DNA from: Prauserella_A sp040645195
Lineage (GTDB): Bacteria; Actinomycetota; Actinomycetes; Mycobacteriales; Pseudonocardiaceae
Reading direction: 5' to 3'
NCBI RefSeq assembly: GCF_040645195.1
Contig: NZ_JBEYXW010000004.1
Span: 1-64,000 of the forward strand
Length of the DNA stretch: 64,000 bases
Part shown: positions 6,530 to 16,150 of the stretch, piece by piece
How positions within the stretch are numbered: position 1 is the stretch's first letter
Layout: every line of letters starts with the position of its first letter
Position numbers and translations under genes: made by a program
Notes under the pieces: generated by a model
Database searches by the model: none
Seen by the model: only the letters and a program-made list of their open reading frames with translations
Told to the model about the DNA's origin: nothing

Positions 6530-8464
6530 CTAGCGGGTCGATGGGAGGTAGCGGCGCGCGACGTTCTCGGCGGTCGAGGCGCCGTTGTGCCAGTCGCCGA
6601 TCCACGGTCCGGTGCCCTCGCTCGGATCGAGCACACCGTCCTCGAGCCAGCTGACACGGCCGCCCAGCACCGCCTTCGCGAGCTGGGTGTCGACGGCGTC
6701 GGTGTTGCTCCACAACGCGTCGAACAGCCGCTCGACCCGCAACCGCGCCTGCCGGCAGAACACGTCGGCGAGCGCGTAGGCCGCCGCGCCCTGGCCGGCG
6801 TCCTCAGTGCGCTGCATCTCGGCGCGAACGCAGGCGGCTGCCATGGCGAACAGCTCGGCCCCGATGTCGACGATCCGGCCGAGGAAGCCCTGCCGCCGCT
6901 CCAGCCCCGCCTGCCAGCGCGCCATGCCGTAGAACGTGGAGCGCGCCAGCCTGCGTGCCGCCCGCTCGACGAACCGCAGGTGCGTGGCCAGCCTGCCGAA
7001 CTCCCGGTACGACGTCGGCACCTGTCCCCTTCCGGTGACGAGCTGGGGCAGCCACTTCGCGTAGAAGCCGCTGGCCTTCGCCGCAGCACCCGCCTTGCGC
7101 CGCAGATCGGCCTCGGCGTTGGCGAGGTCGCCCGCGGCCGCCAGGTGCGCGTCGACCGCCTCCCGCGCGATGAGCAACCGCATGATCTCCGAGGAGCCCT
7201 CGAAGATGCGGTTGATGCGCAGATCACGCAGCAGTTGCTCGGCGGGAACGGCGCGCTCTCCCCTGGCCGCCAGCGACTCGGCCGTCTCGTAGCCACGGCC
7301 GCCGCGGATCTGCACCAGCTCGTCGGCCACCACGCAGGACATCTCGCTGGCCCACAGCTTCGCCAGCGCCGCCTCGATGCGGATGTCGTTGCGCCCCTCG
7401 TCGGCCATGTGCGCGGACAGCTCCACCACGGCGTCGAGAGCGTAGGTCGTCGCCGCGATGAACGCGATCTTGCTGGCGACCGCCTCGTGCCTGCCGATCG
7501 GCTTGCCCCACTGCACCCGCTCGGCGGACCATTCCCGCGCGATCTTCAGCGACCATTTCGCCGCACCGGTGCAGCCCGCAGGCACCGACAGCCGTCCGGT
7601 GTTGAGCGTGGCCAGTGCAATGCGGAGCCCCTGACCCTCACCGCCGATCATGTTCTCCATCGGCACCCGGACCCGGTGGAAGCGGGTGACGCCGTTCTCG
7701 ATGCCGCGCAGGCCCATGAACTCGTTGCGACGCTCCACGGTGACGCCCGGTGAGTCGGCCTCGATGACGAAGGCCGTGACACCGCCTCGGTGTCCGTCGC
7801 TCTTCGGCACCCGCGCCATGACGACCAGCAGTTCGGCGACGACCCCGTTGGTGGTCCACAGCTTCACGCCGTCCAGCTCGTAGGCCGCGCCGTCCTCGAC
7901 GGGCACCGCCGCGGTGGCGAGCCGTGCGGGGTCGGAGCCGACGTCGGGCTCGGTGAGCAGGAACGCCGACACGGCGCCCTTGGCACACCGGGGCAGGAAC
8001 CGCGCCTTCTGCTCCGGGGTCCCAGCGAGCTTGAGCGGTTCGGGAACGCCGATCGACTGGTGCGCCGACAGCAGCACGCCCAGCGTGGAGTGCACGGAGC
8101 CGACCAGCATGAGCGCCTGGTTGTAGGCGACCTGTGTGAGTCCGAGGCCGCCGTAGGACTCGGGAATCTTGATACCGAAACACCCGAGCTCGGCCAGGCC
8201 CTTGACGTACTCGTCCGGAATGCGGGCCTCCCGCTCGATCACGGCGGGGTCGAGGGTTTCGCAGTACTCCCGCAGCTTCGCGAGGAACCGCTCCGCCCTG
8301 GCCGCGTCCTGCGGGTCCGCCTTCGGATGGGGATGCACCAGATCCAGCCGGAATCGGCCGAGATAGAGCTCCTTGGCAAACGAGGGCTTACGCCAGCCGC
8401 TCTCCCTGGCCTCCTCCGCGACAGCCCTGGCTTCCTTCTCCGTCACGTGCGGTTGCGCCACCAT
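6530..8464 (-). CDS. acyl-CoA dehydrogenase, long form
   Basis: This 644-residue flavoprotein catalyses alpha,beta-dehydrogenation of an acyl-CoA in beta-oxidation. The standard acyl-CoA dehydrogenase core covers about residues 60-440: the FAD/substrate motif LTEPDVGSD (170-178), the WTTNG strand near 203-207, and RIFEGSSEIMR with the probable catalytic base E422. About 200 residues follow the core, as in the long VLCAD/ACAD9-like forms, which suggests long-chain substrates. A strong ribosome site (GAGGAGGGG) precedes the ATG. It is a single-gene unit convergent with the DedA gene, so its partner electron-transfer proteins and the rest of the pathway are elsewhere. Confidence 0.92.
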   Translation of the reverse strand: MVAQPHVTEKEARAVAEEARESGWRKPSFAKELYLGRFRLDLVHPHPKADPQDAARAERFLAKLREYCETLDPAVIEREARIPDEYVKGLAELGCFGIKIPESYGGLGLTQVAYNQALMLVGSVHSTLGVLLSAHQSIGVPEPLKLAGTPEQKARFLPRCAKGAVSAFLLTEPDVGSDPARLATAAVPVEDGAAYELDGVKLWTTNGVVAELLVVMARVPKSDGHRGGVTAFVIEADSPGVTVERRNEFMGLRGIENGVTRFHRVRVPMENMIGGEGQGLRIALATLNTGRLSVPAGCTGAAKWSLKIAREWSAERVQWGKPIGRHEAVASKIAFIAATTYALDAVVELSAHMADEGRNDIRIEAALAKLWASEMSCVVADELVQIRGGRGYETAESLAARGERAVPAEQLLRDLRINRIFEGSSEIMRLLIAREAVDAHLAAAGDLANAEADLRRKAGAAAKASGFYAKWLPQLVTGRGQVPTSYREFGRLATHLRFVERAARRLARSTFYGMARWQAGLERRQGFLGRIVDIGAELFAMAAACVRAEMQRTEDAGQGAAAYALADVFCRQARLRVERLFDALWSNTDAVDTQLAKAVLGGRVSWLEDGVLDPSEGTGPWIGDWHNGASTAENVARRYLPSTR

Positions 8465-8619
8465 TGGCCCCTCCTCGCACTCGTCGGCACGGCATGTCCA
8501 TCACATCCAGTGTTACTCATCGGTAGCCGATGCGAAAGCCGCAAGACGGCAGGAGCACCCGAACCCATTCCGTACACTTTCGCCAGAATGAAGCTGGACA
8601 AATACCAAACAGGGACAAA

Positions 8620-9789
8620 ATGATTCCCAAGAAGTCATTACTTTTCGCCGGAATAATCACGCTGGCGCTCGCTTCCTGCACGACGGCAAGCTGCGCAGCG
8701 GCCCCGGCATCCGGTTCACAACCGGTGACGGTCAGCATCAGCGAGGCCGGAGAGACGAACACCAGCCCGATCACGCCCGTCACCGTGCGTGCTGCCGGTG
8801 GCGCACTCACCGATGTCTCGATGGTCAACGCCGCGACCTCGGCCACGGTGACGGGTGCGTTCGATGCGGGCAAGGCCGCCTGGACGACCAACGAACCGCT
8901 CGGCTACGGCAGCACCTACCGGGTCACCGCAACAGCAGTGAGCAGTGACGGCAGGAAAGTGCGGCAGGAGAGCACCATCGGCACTCTGGAGCCGCAAAAG
9001 CGGGCGGAGCCCAACCTCATCCCTGCCCCCGACGCGGTGGCGGGTACCGGCATCGGTGTCGGCCAGCCGATCGTCTTCCAGTTCACCGCGCCCGTGCAGG
9101 ACAAGGCAGCTGTCGAACGACAACTCTCCGTAGTCTCCCAGCCCGCACAGGAGGGCAGCTGGTACTGGATCGACGACCAGCACGCGCACTACCGGCCCCA
9201 GCAGTACTGGCAGCCGGGAACCACACTGACAGTGAGCGCGAAAGTGTACGGAGTCAATTTCGGCAATGGGGTCTACGGCGCGGAAGATCGCACGGAGACC
9301 TACCACGTGCACGATTCCTGGATCGCGAAAGCCGATGGCAACGCCGTGCAGATGACCATTTACCACAATGGCAGCCCGGTGAAGACCATGCCGATCTCGA
9401 TGGGCAAGGACTCGACACCGACACATCTGGGCCCGCACGTGATCTCGGAGAAGCACGCCGTCTTCACCATGGACTCCTGCACCTACGGCGTCTGCCCCGG
9501 CAACCCGGAGTACTACCGCTCCGATGAGCGGTGGTCCCTGCGGATCTCCAACGACGGCGAGTTCGTGCACGAGAACCCGGCCAGCGTGAGCGCACAGGGC
9601 AATACGAACGTCTCACACGGCTGCATCAACCTCAACGCCGACAACGCGAAGTGGTTCTTCGACCACTTCGGCCTCGGCGACGTCGTCGAGGTGACGAACT
9701 CGGGCGGGCCCCAGCTACCGGTGTGGGACCTCTACGGCGACTGGGCACTGTCCTGGCAGGACTGGCAGGCGGGCTCGGCGCTGAGGTGA
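8620..9789 (+). CDS. L,D-transpeptidase lipoprotein (YkuD domain)
   Basis: This enzyme makes 3-3 cross-links in peptidoglycan outside the membrane. From the ATG at 8620, preceded by AGGGA, the product has 389 residues. A short basic N-terminus and hydrophobic stretch end in the lipobox LASC, so it should be lipid-anchored. Two immunoglobulin-like domains follow (roughly 40-230), then the YkuD catalytic domain with a conserved histidine in FVHENP and the catalytic cysteine in NVSHGCINL, and a tryptophan-rich tail. This is the architecture of mycobacterial LdtMt2. Upstream in-frame starts (from 8530) would bury the signal peptide and are rejected. Confidence 0.93.
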   Translation: MIPKKSLLFAGIITLALASCTTASCAAAPASGSQPVTVSISEAGETNTSPITPVTVRAAGGALTDVSMVNAATSATVTGAFDAGKAAWTTNEPLGYGSTYRVTATAVSSDGRKVRQESTIGTLEPQKRAEPNLIPAPDAVAGTGIGVGQPIVFQFTAPVQDKAAVERQLSVVSQPAQEGSWYWIDDQHAHYRPQQYWQPGTTLTVSAKVYGVNFGNGVYGAEDRTETYHVHDSWIAKADGNAVQMTIYHNGSPVKTMPISMGKDSTPTHLGPHVISEKHAVFTMDSCTYGVCPGNPEYYRSDERWSLRISNDGEFVHENPASVSAQGNTNVSHGCINLNADNAKWFFDHFGLGDVVEVTNSGGPQLPVWDLYGDWALSWQDWQAGSALR

Positions 9790-9808
9790 CCGCCTCGGGG
9801 GAGGCATC

Positions 9809-10570
9809 ATGGACCGCATGGACACCGCCGAGGACCTGGGCCGGGCACGCGATCTGGTGGCCTCCGCCGGCCGCATCGTCGCGCTGACGGGCGCCGGCGT
9901 GTCCACCGACTCGGGCATCCCCGACTTCCGCGGACCCAACGGGTTGTGGACGAGGAACCCCGCTGCCGAACGCCTATCCAACCTGCAGGCCTACATCTCC
10001 AGCAAGGAGGTCAGGGAAGAGAGCTGGCGAGCCCGCACCGGGCATCCCGGCTGGCTGGCCGAACCGAATGCCGCGCACCGCGCGCTCGTCGACCTGGAAC
10101 GCGGCGGCCGCCTGCACGCGATCATCACGCAGAACATCGACCGGCTGCACCAGAAGGCAGGCTCCGACCCGGACCGCGTGATCGAGCTGCACGGCACGAT
10201 GTTCGACACCGTGTGCCTCGGCTGCGGCGATCGCCGCGACATGCAGGAGGCGTTGCAACGGGTACGTGCGGGCGAGAGCGACCCGCCATGCCGCGCGTGC
10301 GGCGGCATCCTGAAATCGGCGACGATCTCGTTCGGCCAGGCGCTGGACGCCGAGGTGCTGGACCGCGCCCGCACGGGAGCCCTGTGGTGCGACCTGATGC
10401 TCGTCGCCGGCAGCTCCCTCACCGTGCAGCCCGCGGCAGGCCTGGTCGGCATCGCAGCGGGCGCCGGCGCCACGGTGATCGTGTGCAACGCCTCGGAAAC
10501 GCCCTACGACAGCTGCGCTTCCGCCGTGCTGCGCGGCCCGCTGAGCGACGTGCTCCCCGCCCTCGTGTGA
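9809..10570 (+). CDS. NAD-dependent protein deacylase (sirtuin)
   Basis: This is a SIR2 family protein of 253 residues that removes acyl groups from lysines using NAD+. All core motifs are present: GAGVSTDSGIPDFRG (28-42), QNIDRLH (108-114), the catalytic histidine in ELHGT (H128), and a zinc site with C136, C139, C161 and C164. The GSS motif binding ribose lies near residue 196. GGGGAGG precedes the ATG; a second ATG three codons in is possible. It lies 19 bases after the transpeptidase gene, so the two could share a transcript. Typical targets in actinobacteria include acyl-CoA synthetases, but nothing here identifies them. Confidence 0.93.
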   Translation: MDRMDTAEDLGRARDLVASAGRIVALTGAGVSTDSGIPDFRGPNGLWTRNPAAERLSNLQAYISSKEVREESWRARTGHPGWLAEPNAAHRALVDLERGGRLHAIITQNIDRLHQKAGSDPDRVIELHGTMFDTVCLGCGDRRDMQEALQRVRAGESDPPCRACGGILKSATISFGQALDAEVLDRARTGALWCDLMLVAGSSLTVQPAAGLVGIAAGAGATVIVCNASETPYDSCASAVLRGPLSDVLPALV

Positions 10571-10581
10571 CCGTGAACGGG

Positions 10582-10631
10582 CCACCCAGGGCGGGCCCCG
10601 TCCCCTACCTTGCTGGGGCCCACCCGGGTGG
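10582..10631. terminator. long imperfect GC hairpin after the sirtuin gene
   Basis: Outer arms CCACCC/GGGTGG (10582-10587, 10626-10631) and an inner 7-bp GGGCCCC/GGGGCCC stem can form one interrupted hairpin starting 12 bases after the sirtuin stop. There is no T-tract. The remaining ~210 bases to the convergent DHA2 exporter gene hold no gene or RNA that I can recognise. Confidence 0.45.
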
Positions 10632-10841
10632 TTGCCTTCGCGTTACCGCGCGGTCCCCCGCGGCCGTCGACAACGCCGTTTATGAGAGGTCACTCTGTGT
10701 ATTCAGCGCGCAAACTCGGTATTCGGTCCCATCCCCGGATCTCCCACCGAACTGCCACGCTAGGTAGCTGAAACTCTCACAGAAGGCACTTGTAACGTCT
10801 ACCTGGTTGCTCTGCGTAACACCAGCCAGCACCGCTAAACG

Positions 10842-12323
10842 TCACTCCAATGGACCAGTGCCCCTCACGCTGCGTGCTTTCCCGGATAGTCGTCGGTGAG
10901 GATGCCGGTGGGCGTCGATGATCGCGAGCACCAAGGCGAGCAGGATGAACCCGAGCGCGCACAGCAGCGCGGCCGACAGCCCGGCCTGGTAATGCACGCC
11001 TGGCGAGTGGACAACGGCCTCGTACACCGATGCCAGTACGGCGACCCCGAGCGCCGTGCCGAGCCGCTGGCCGGTCTGCAGCGCACCACCGGCCACGCCG
11101 GCCATCCGGGTCGGTACGCGGTCGAGGGTCAGCGTGGTGTTCGGCGCGATGACCATGCCGCCACCGATCCCGGCGAGGAGCAACGGGCCCGCGACCGCGT
11201 ACCCGATGGCGGAGCTCGGTACGAGCGGCACCAGCAGCGCCACCAGAGCCAGTCCCACCGCGACCAGGACCAGCCCGGTGACCGTGAGCCGCCGTCCCCA
11301 GTGCGCCACGAGCCTGCCCCCGACCGCCGCCGAGACCGCGGAGCCGAGCGCGAACGGCGTCACCAGGAGCCCCGACGCCAGCGGCGAGTACCCGAGTCCC
11401 TGCTGGAAGAACAGCGCGAACACCAGCCACATCCCGGCGAACCCGCAGAAGTAGACGGAACCGATCGTGGCACCGGCGGGATAGCCGGGCGTCGCGGTGA
11501 ACAGCCGGAGGTCGACCAGCGGCGCACCGCCCCTGTCGACCATGCGCCTTTCCCACCAGACGAAGGCGGCACCGCACGCGACCGCGATGGGGAAGAGCCA
11601 CCACAGCCGCGCCAGCCCGCCCTGCTCGGCCTGTACCAGCGGCAGCATGATGCCGAAGACGGTGAGGCCGAGCAACACGATGCCGGGAAAGTCCAGCTGG
11701 GAGCGCAGCGACTGACGGCGCCGCGGGGCCTGCGGCAGCAGCCGCGCGGCCAGCACGAGCGCGACGATGCCGATGGGCACGTTGACGTAGAAGACCCAGC
11801 GCCAGCCGGTCTCGGCGCCGAAGGCCGCGATGATCAGCCCACCCAGCACCGGCCCGACCGCGGTGGAGATCCCGACCGTGGCGCCGAACATGCCGAATGC
11901 CCTGCCGCGCTCGGCACCCCGGAACAGGTCCTGGATGAGGCCCGTGTTCTGCGGCGTGAGCATCCCGGCGGCGATGCCCTGCAGCAGGCGGGCCCCGACG
12001 AGCATCGTCTCGTTGACGGAGGCTCCGGCAATCGCGCTCGTCGCGATGAACGCCGTCAGCGCGATGAGGAACATGCGCCGTCTACCCAGCGAGTCCCCCA
12101 GCCGGCCACCCGCGACGAGGACGAGCCCGAAGGCGAGGGCGTAACCGGATACCACCCACTGCGCTACGGCGACGGACGCACCGAGGCCATGCTGGATCGA
12201 CGGCAGCGCGACGTTGACGATGCTCACGTCGAGCAGCGTCATGAATCCTGCGGTGAGGGTGACGGCCAGCGCGCGCCACCGGCGGGGGTCGGGCTGGTAG
12301 GTGTCCGTGTCCGCAGAGGTCAC
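10842..12323 (-). CDS. DHA2-type MFS drug exporter
   Basis: This proton-driven efflux protein of 493 residues has about 14 predicted membrane spans. It begins with the family hallmark GFMTLLDVSIVNVALPSIQ and has motif A (GGRLGDSLGRRRMF) after span 2 and a motif C-like GPVLGG in span 5. These place it in the 14-span DHA2 group (EmrB/QacA-like), which exports antibiotics or biocides; the substrate is unknown. The GTG at 12323 is chosen because the sequence upstream lacks homology and a GGTGGATGG stretch precedes it; a start at 12434 would overlap dnaE. The dnaE stop lies 70 bases upstream, and no regulator gene is adjacent. Confidence 0.9.
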   Translation of the reverse strand: MTSADTDTYQPDPRRWRALAVTLTAGFMTLLDVSIVNVALPSIQHGLGASVAVAQWVVSGYALAFGLVLVAGGRLGDSLGRRRMFLIALTAFIATSAIAGASVNETMLVGARLLQGIAAGMLTPQNTGLIQDLFRGAERGRAFGMFGATVGISTAVGPVLGGLIIAAFGAETGWRWVFYVNVPIGIVALVLAARLLPQAPRRRQSLRSQLDFPGIVLLGLTVFGIMLPLVQAEQGGLARLWWLFPIAVACGAAFVWWERRMVDRGGAPLVDLRLFTATPGYPAGATIGSVYFCGFAGMWLVFALFFQQGLGYSPLASGLLVTPFALGSAVSAAVGGRLVAHWGRRLTVTGLVLVAVGLALVALLVPLVPSSAIGYAVAGPLLLAGIGGGMVIAPNTTLTLDRVPTRMAGVAGGALQTGQRLGTALGVAVLASVYEAVVHSPGVHYQAGLSAALLCALGFILLALVLAIIDAHRHPHRRLSGKARSVRGTGPLE

Positions 12324-12393
12324 CCATCCACCGTAAGAGCGCGCCCCGGCCCGCTCGCGACCGCGCGAACGGACCGGCGACGCGAAGGCAGGC

Positions 12394-15300
12394 TCAGGTG
12401 CTTGCCGTGATGCCGGGAATGCCCTTGAGCTCACCGATCAGCATCGAGCTGACCTTGACCGGGTAGTCGTAGAGCTCGAACACGGTCGCGCGCTGCTTGC
12501 CCACCAGCTTCAACCGCACCGGGGTGTCGCCGCGGTGCGCCTGCAACGTCTGCTTGAGCTCGGTCACGACACCGTGGTCCAGCTTCTCCGCGGCGGCGAG
12601 GAGCATGAGGGGCGGTTCTTCTTCTCCCAGCGCGACGTCGGAAAGGTCGAGGGGCACCAGACCGCCGCCGAAGACCGACATCTTGTCCTCGCGCCAGTTC
12701 ACCCGGCCCTTGACCACCACCGCGTTGTCCTCCACCAGATCAGCGGAGAACAACGCATACGACTTGGGGAAGAACAGCACCTCCAGCGCGGCGTCCATGT
12801 CCTCCACGGTGCAGATCGCCCAGGGCTCACCCTTCTTGTTGACGCGCCGCTCCAGCGACGTGATCAACCCCGCGATCTCGATCTCACCCTCCCGCGGCGG
12901 ATCCGCCAGCACCGCCGCGATCGGCCGTTTCGCGTGCTTGCGCAACACCCGCTCCGCCCCATCCAGCGGATGGGCCGACACGTACAACCCCAGCATCTCC
13001 CGCTCATAAGCCAGCAGCTGCTTGCGCGGGTACTCCTCCGTCCCGAACTTCAGGTGCGCCAACGGCGAGGACGAGGCCGCCGGCTCGGTGTCCTCACCCC
13101 CACCGAACAGGTCGAACTGCCCCATCGCCTCCTGCCGCTTGAGCGGCACCACGGCCTCGACGGCGTCCTCGTGCTGCTGCACCATCGACAACCGGGTGTT
13201 GCCCAGCGAGTCGAACGCCCCCGCCTTGATCAGCGACTCCAGCACCCGCTTGTTACACACCACCAGCTCGGACTTGTCCAGGAACTCCGTGAACGAGCAG
13301 TACTTCCCCTTGCCCTCCCGGGAAGCGATGATCGACTCCACCACGTTCGCGCCGACGTTACGCACCGCACCCAGCCCGAAGCGGATGTCGTCCCCCACGG
13401 CGGCGAACCGCTGCCCCGACTCGTTCACATCCGGCGGCAGCACCTTGATGCCCAGCCGGCGACACTCCGACAGGTACACCGCCGACTTGTCCTTGTTGTC
13501 CCCCACCGACGTCAGCAACGCCGCCATGTACTCCGCCGTGTAGTTCGCCTTCAGGTACGCGGTCCAGTACGAGATCAACCCGTAGGCAGCGGCGTGACTC
13601 TTGTTGAATGCGTACCCGGCGAACGGCAGAATCGTGTCCCACAGCGCCTTGATCGCCTCGGGCGAAAAGCCGCCCGGAACGAGATCGCTGGCCCGCATGC
13701 CTGCCTCGAAGCCCTCGAACTCCTTCTCCAGGACTTCCTGCTTCTTCTTGCCCATCGCGCGGCGGAGCACATCCGCGCGGCCCATCGAGTACCCGGCCAC
13801 CTTCTGGCCGATGTGCATGATCTGCTCCTGATAGACGATCAGGCCGTAGGTGTCGGCCAGGATCTCCTTCAGGGGTTCTTCCAGCTGGGGGTGAATCGGC
13901 TTGACCTGCTGCCGGTTGTTCTTCCGGTCGGCGTAGTCGTTGTGGGCGTTCATGCCCATCGGGCCAGGTCGGTACAGCGCACCGACTGCCACGATGTCGT
14001 CGAACACCGTCGGCTGCATCCGGCGGAGGAGATCCCGCATCGGGCCGCCGTCCAGCTGGAACACACCCAGCGTGTCACCGCGGGAAAGCAGCTTGTAGGT
14101 CTCCGGATCGTCGGTGCCGAGGGTGTCGAGGTCGATGTCGATGCCGCGGTTGGCCTTGATGTTGTCGATCGCGTCACCGATGACGGTCAGGTTGCGCAGA
14201 CCGAGGAAGTCCATCTTCAACAGCCCGATCGCTTCACACGACGGGTAGTCCCACCCGGTGATGATCGAACCGTCGTCGCGCTGCCACAGCGGGATCGCGT
14301 CCACCAACGGCTCACTGGACATGATCACCGCGCAGGCATGCACACCCGCGTTCCGGATCAGCCCCTCAATGCCGCGGGCCGTGTCGAAGATCGTCTTGAC
14401 CTCGGCATCGGTCTCGACCAGCGACCGCACCTCGGCCGCCTCCCCGTAACGCTCGTGCTGGGGATCGACGATGCCGGACAACGGGATGTCCTTGGCCATG
14501 ATCGGCGGCGGCAGCGCCTTGGAGATCTTGTCGGCGATCGAGTAGCCCGGCTGGCCGAAATGCACGCGCGCCGAGTCCTTGATCGCGGCCTTCGTCTTGA
14601 TGGTGCCGAAGGTGATGACCTGGGCGACCTTCTCGGCGCCGTACTTCTCCGTCGCGTAGCGGATCATCTCGCCGCGACGGCGGTCGTCGAAGTCGATGTC
14701 GATATCGGGCATCGACATACGCTCAGGGTTGAGGAACCGCTCGAACAGCAGCTTCTGCGGGATCGGGTCCAGGTTCGTGATGCCGAGGACGTAGGCGACC
14801 AGCGAGCCGGCGGCGGAACCACGGCCGGGGCCGACGCGGATGCCGACCTGCCGTGCGTAGTTGATGAGGTCGGCGACGACGAGGAAGTAGGCGGGGAAGC
14901 CCTTGCCGATGACGACCTCGAGCTCCATGTCGAGCCGCTCGCGATACCCCTCGGGCGCCCCCTCCGGGAACCGCCACGTCAGGCCGCGGTCCACCTCGGC
15001 ACGCAGCCAGGACGCCTCGTCGTGCCCGTCCGGCACCGTGAAGACCGGCATCCGGTCCTTGTGGGTGTAGACGTCCTCGTAGGACTCCACGCGCTCAGCG
15101 ATCAGCAGGGTCGAGTCGGCGGCACCGGGCACCTCGACATCCCAGTACTCCCGCATGTCCGCCGCTGACTTCAGGTAGTAACCATCCCCGTCGAACTTGA
15201 ACCGGTTCGGGTCCGACAACGTCTTACCCGACTGCACACACAGCAACGCCGAATGCGAATCGGCCTGATCCTTCGTCACATAGTGCGAGTCGTTGGTCGC

Positions 15301-15972
15301 CAACGGCTTCAGGTCGAGCAGCTTGCCGATCTCCAGCAGCCCCTCACGCACCGACCGCTCGATCGGCAGGCCGTGATCCATCAGCTCCAGGAAGAAGTTG
15401 CCCTCCCCGAAGATGTCCTTGTAGTCCGAGGCCGCCTGGATCGCCTCGGCCTTCTGCCCCAACCGCAACCGGGTCTGCACCTCACCCGATGGACAACCCG
15501 TGGTGGCGATGATGCCCTCGGCGTTCTCGGCGATCAGCTCCCGGTCCATTCGCGGCTTGCGGTAGTACCCCTGAATGCTCGCCAGCGACGACAGCTTGAA
15601 CAGGTTCCGCAGCCCCGTCGTGTTGGCCGCCAGCATCGTCATGTGGGTGTAGGCGCCACCACCGGAGACGTCACCGCCCTCACCGAACTCATCGGCGCCC
15701 CGCTGGTTGGCCTGCCCCCAGAACACCGGCTTCTTGTGGAATCGGCTCTCCGGCGCGATGTAGGCCTCGATGCCGATGATCGGCTTGATCCCCGCCTTGC
15801 GCGCCTGCTGGTAGAACTCATCCGCCCCGTACATGTTCCCGTGGTCGGTCATCCCCACGGCGGGCATCCCCAACCGGGCCGCCTCGGCGAACAACGGAGC
15901 GATCTTCGCCGCACCATCCAGCATCGAGTACTCGGTGTGCACATGCAGGTGGACGAAGGAATCGTTCGACAC
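12394..15972 (-). CDS. dnaE: DNA polymerase III alpha subunit
   Basis: This is the replicative DNA polymerase, 1192 residues, the usual length of actinobacterial DnaE1 (about 1184 in M. tuberculosis). The N-terminal PHP domain starts with FVHLHVHTEYSMLDG and carries the proofreading-type metal site in this lineage. The palm contains PDIDIDF with catalytic aspartates near residue 420, followed by fingers, a helix-hairpin-helix region, and a C-terminal OB fold (EIEIAGLITSLERR). No intein interrupts it. GTG start with GGGAGG upstream. It has no replication partners nearby, as is usual for dnaE in this phylum. Confidence 0.98.
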   Translation of the reverse strand: MSNDSFVHLHVHTEYSMLDGAAKIAPLFAEAARLGMPAVGMTDHGNMYGADEFYQQARKAGIKPIIGIEAYIAPESRFHKKPVFWGQANQRGADEFGEGGDVSGGGAYTHMTMLAANTTGLRNLFKLSSLASIQGYYRKPRMDRELIAENAEGIIATTGCPSGEVQTRLRLGQKAEAIQAASDYKDIFGEGNFFLELMDHGLPIERSVREGLLEIGKLLDLKPLATNDSHYVTKDQADSHSALLCVQSGKTLSDPNRFKFDGDGYYLKSAADMREYWDVEVPGAADSTLLIAERVESYEDVYTHKDRMPVFTVPDGHDEASWLRAEVDRGLTWRFPEGAPEGYRERLDMELEVVIGKGFPAYFLVVADLINYARQVGIRVGPGRGSAAGSLVAYVLGITNLDPIPQKLLFERFLNPERMSMPDIDIDFDDRRRGEMIRYATEKYGAEKVAQVITFGTIKTKAAIKDSARVHFGQPGYSIADKISKALPPPIMAKDIPLSGIVDPQHERYGEAAEVRSLVETDAEVKTIFDTARGIEGLIRNAGVHACAVIMSSEPLVDAIPLWQRDDGSIITGWDYPSCEAIGLLKMDFLGLRNLTVIGDAIDNIKANRGIDIDLDTLGTDDPETYKLLSRGDTLGVFQLDGGPMRDLLRRMQPTVFDDIVAVGALYRPGPMGMNAHNDYADRKNNRQQVKPIHPQLEEPLKEILADTYGLIVYQEQIMHIGQKVAGYSMGRADVLRRAMGKKKQEVLEKEFEGFEAGMRASDLVPGGFSPEAIKALWDTILPFAGYAFNKSHAAAYGLISYWTAYLKANYTAEYMAALLTSVGDNKDKSAVYLSECRRLGIKVLPPDVNESGQRFAAVGDDIRFGLGAVRNVGANVVESIIASREGKGKYCSFTEFLDKSELVVCNKRVLESLIKAGAFDSLGNTRLSMVQQHEDAVEAVVPLKRQEAMGQFDLFGGGEDTEPAASSSPLAHLKFGTEEYPRKQLLAYEREMLGLYVSAHPLDGAERVLRKHAKRPIAAVLADPPREGEIEIAGLITSLERRVNKKGEPWAICTVEDMDAALEVLFFPKSYALFSADLVEDNAVVVKGRVNWREDKMSVFGGGLVPLDLSDVALGEEEPPLMLLAAAEKLDHGVVTELKQTLQAHRGDTPVRLKLVGKQRATVFELYDYPVKVSSMLIGELKGIPGITAST

Positions 15973-16150
15973 CAGCGAAAACCTCCCGTGATGGCGGTGA
16001 TCCTGCGCGGCCGGCTCCGCGCGAACTCGAGGACATCACACTAGTCCGCGCCTCCGACGAAACAGCGCAGGCGTGCCGTCACCCAGGCGGCGCCGAGTTT
16101 ACGACCTGAAAGACGTCGTCAATCGCTGCTGCCAGTGGTTCACTGCTCGC

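Noticed and set aside
12535..15168. 877-codon open frame on the plus strand
   Set aside because: It is antisense to dnaE, has the Arg/His/Leu/Val-rich composition of a GC-skewed shadow frame, and contains no recognisable domain.
12394..15972. Possible intein in dnaE
   Set aside because: The protein has the normal uninterrupted length and no splicing-type Cys...His-Asn blocks were seen.
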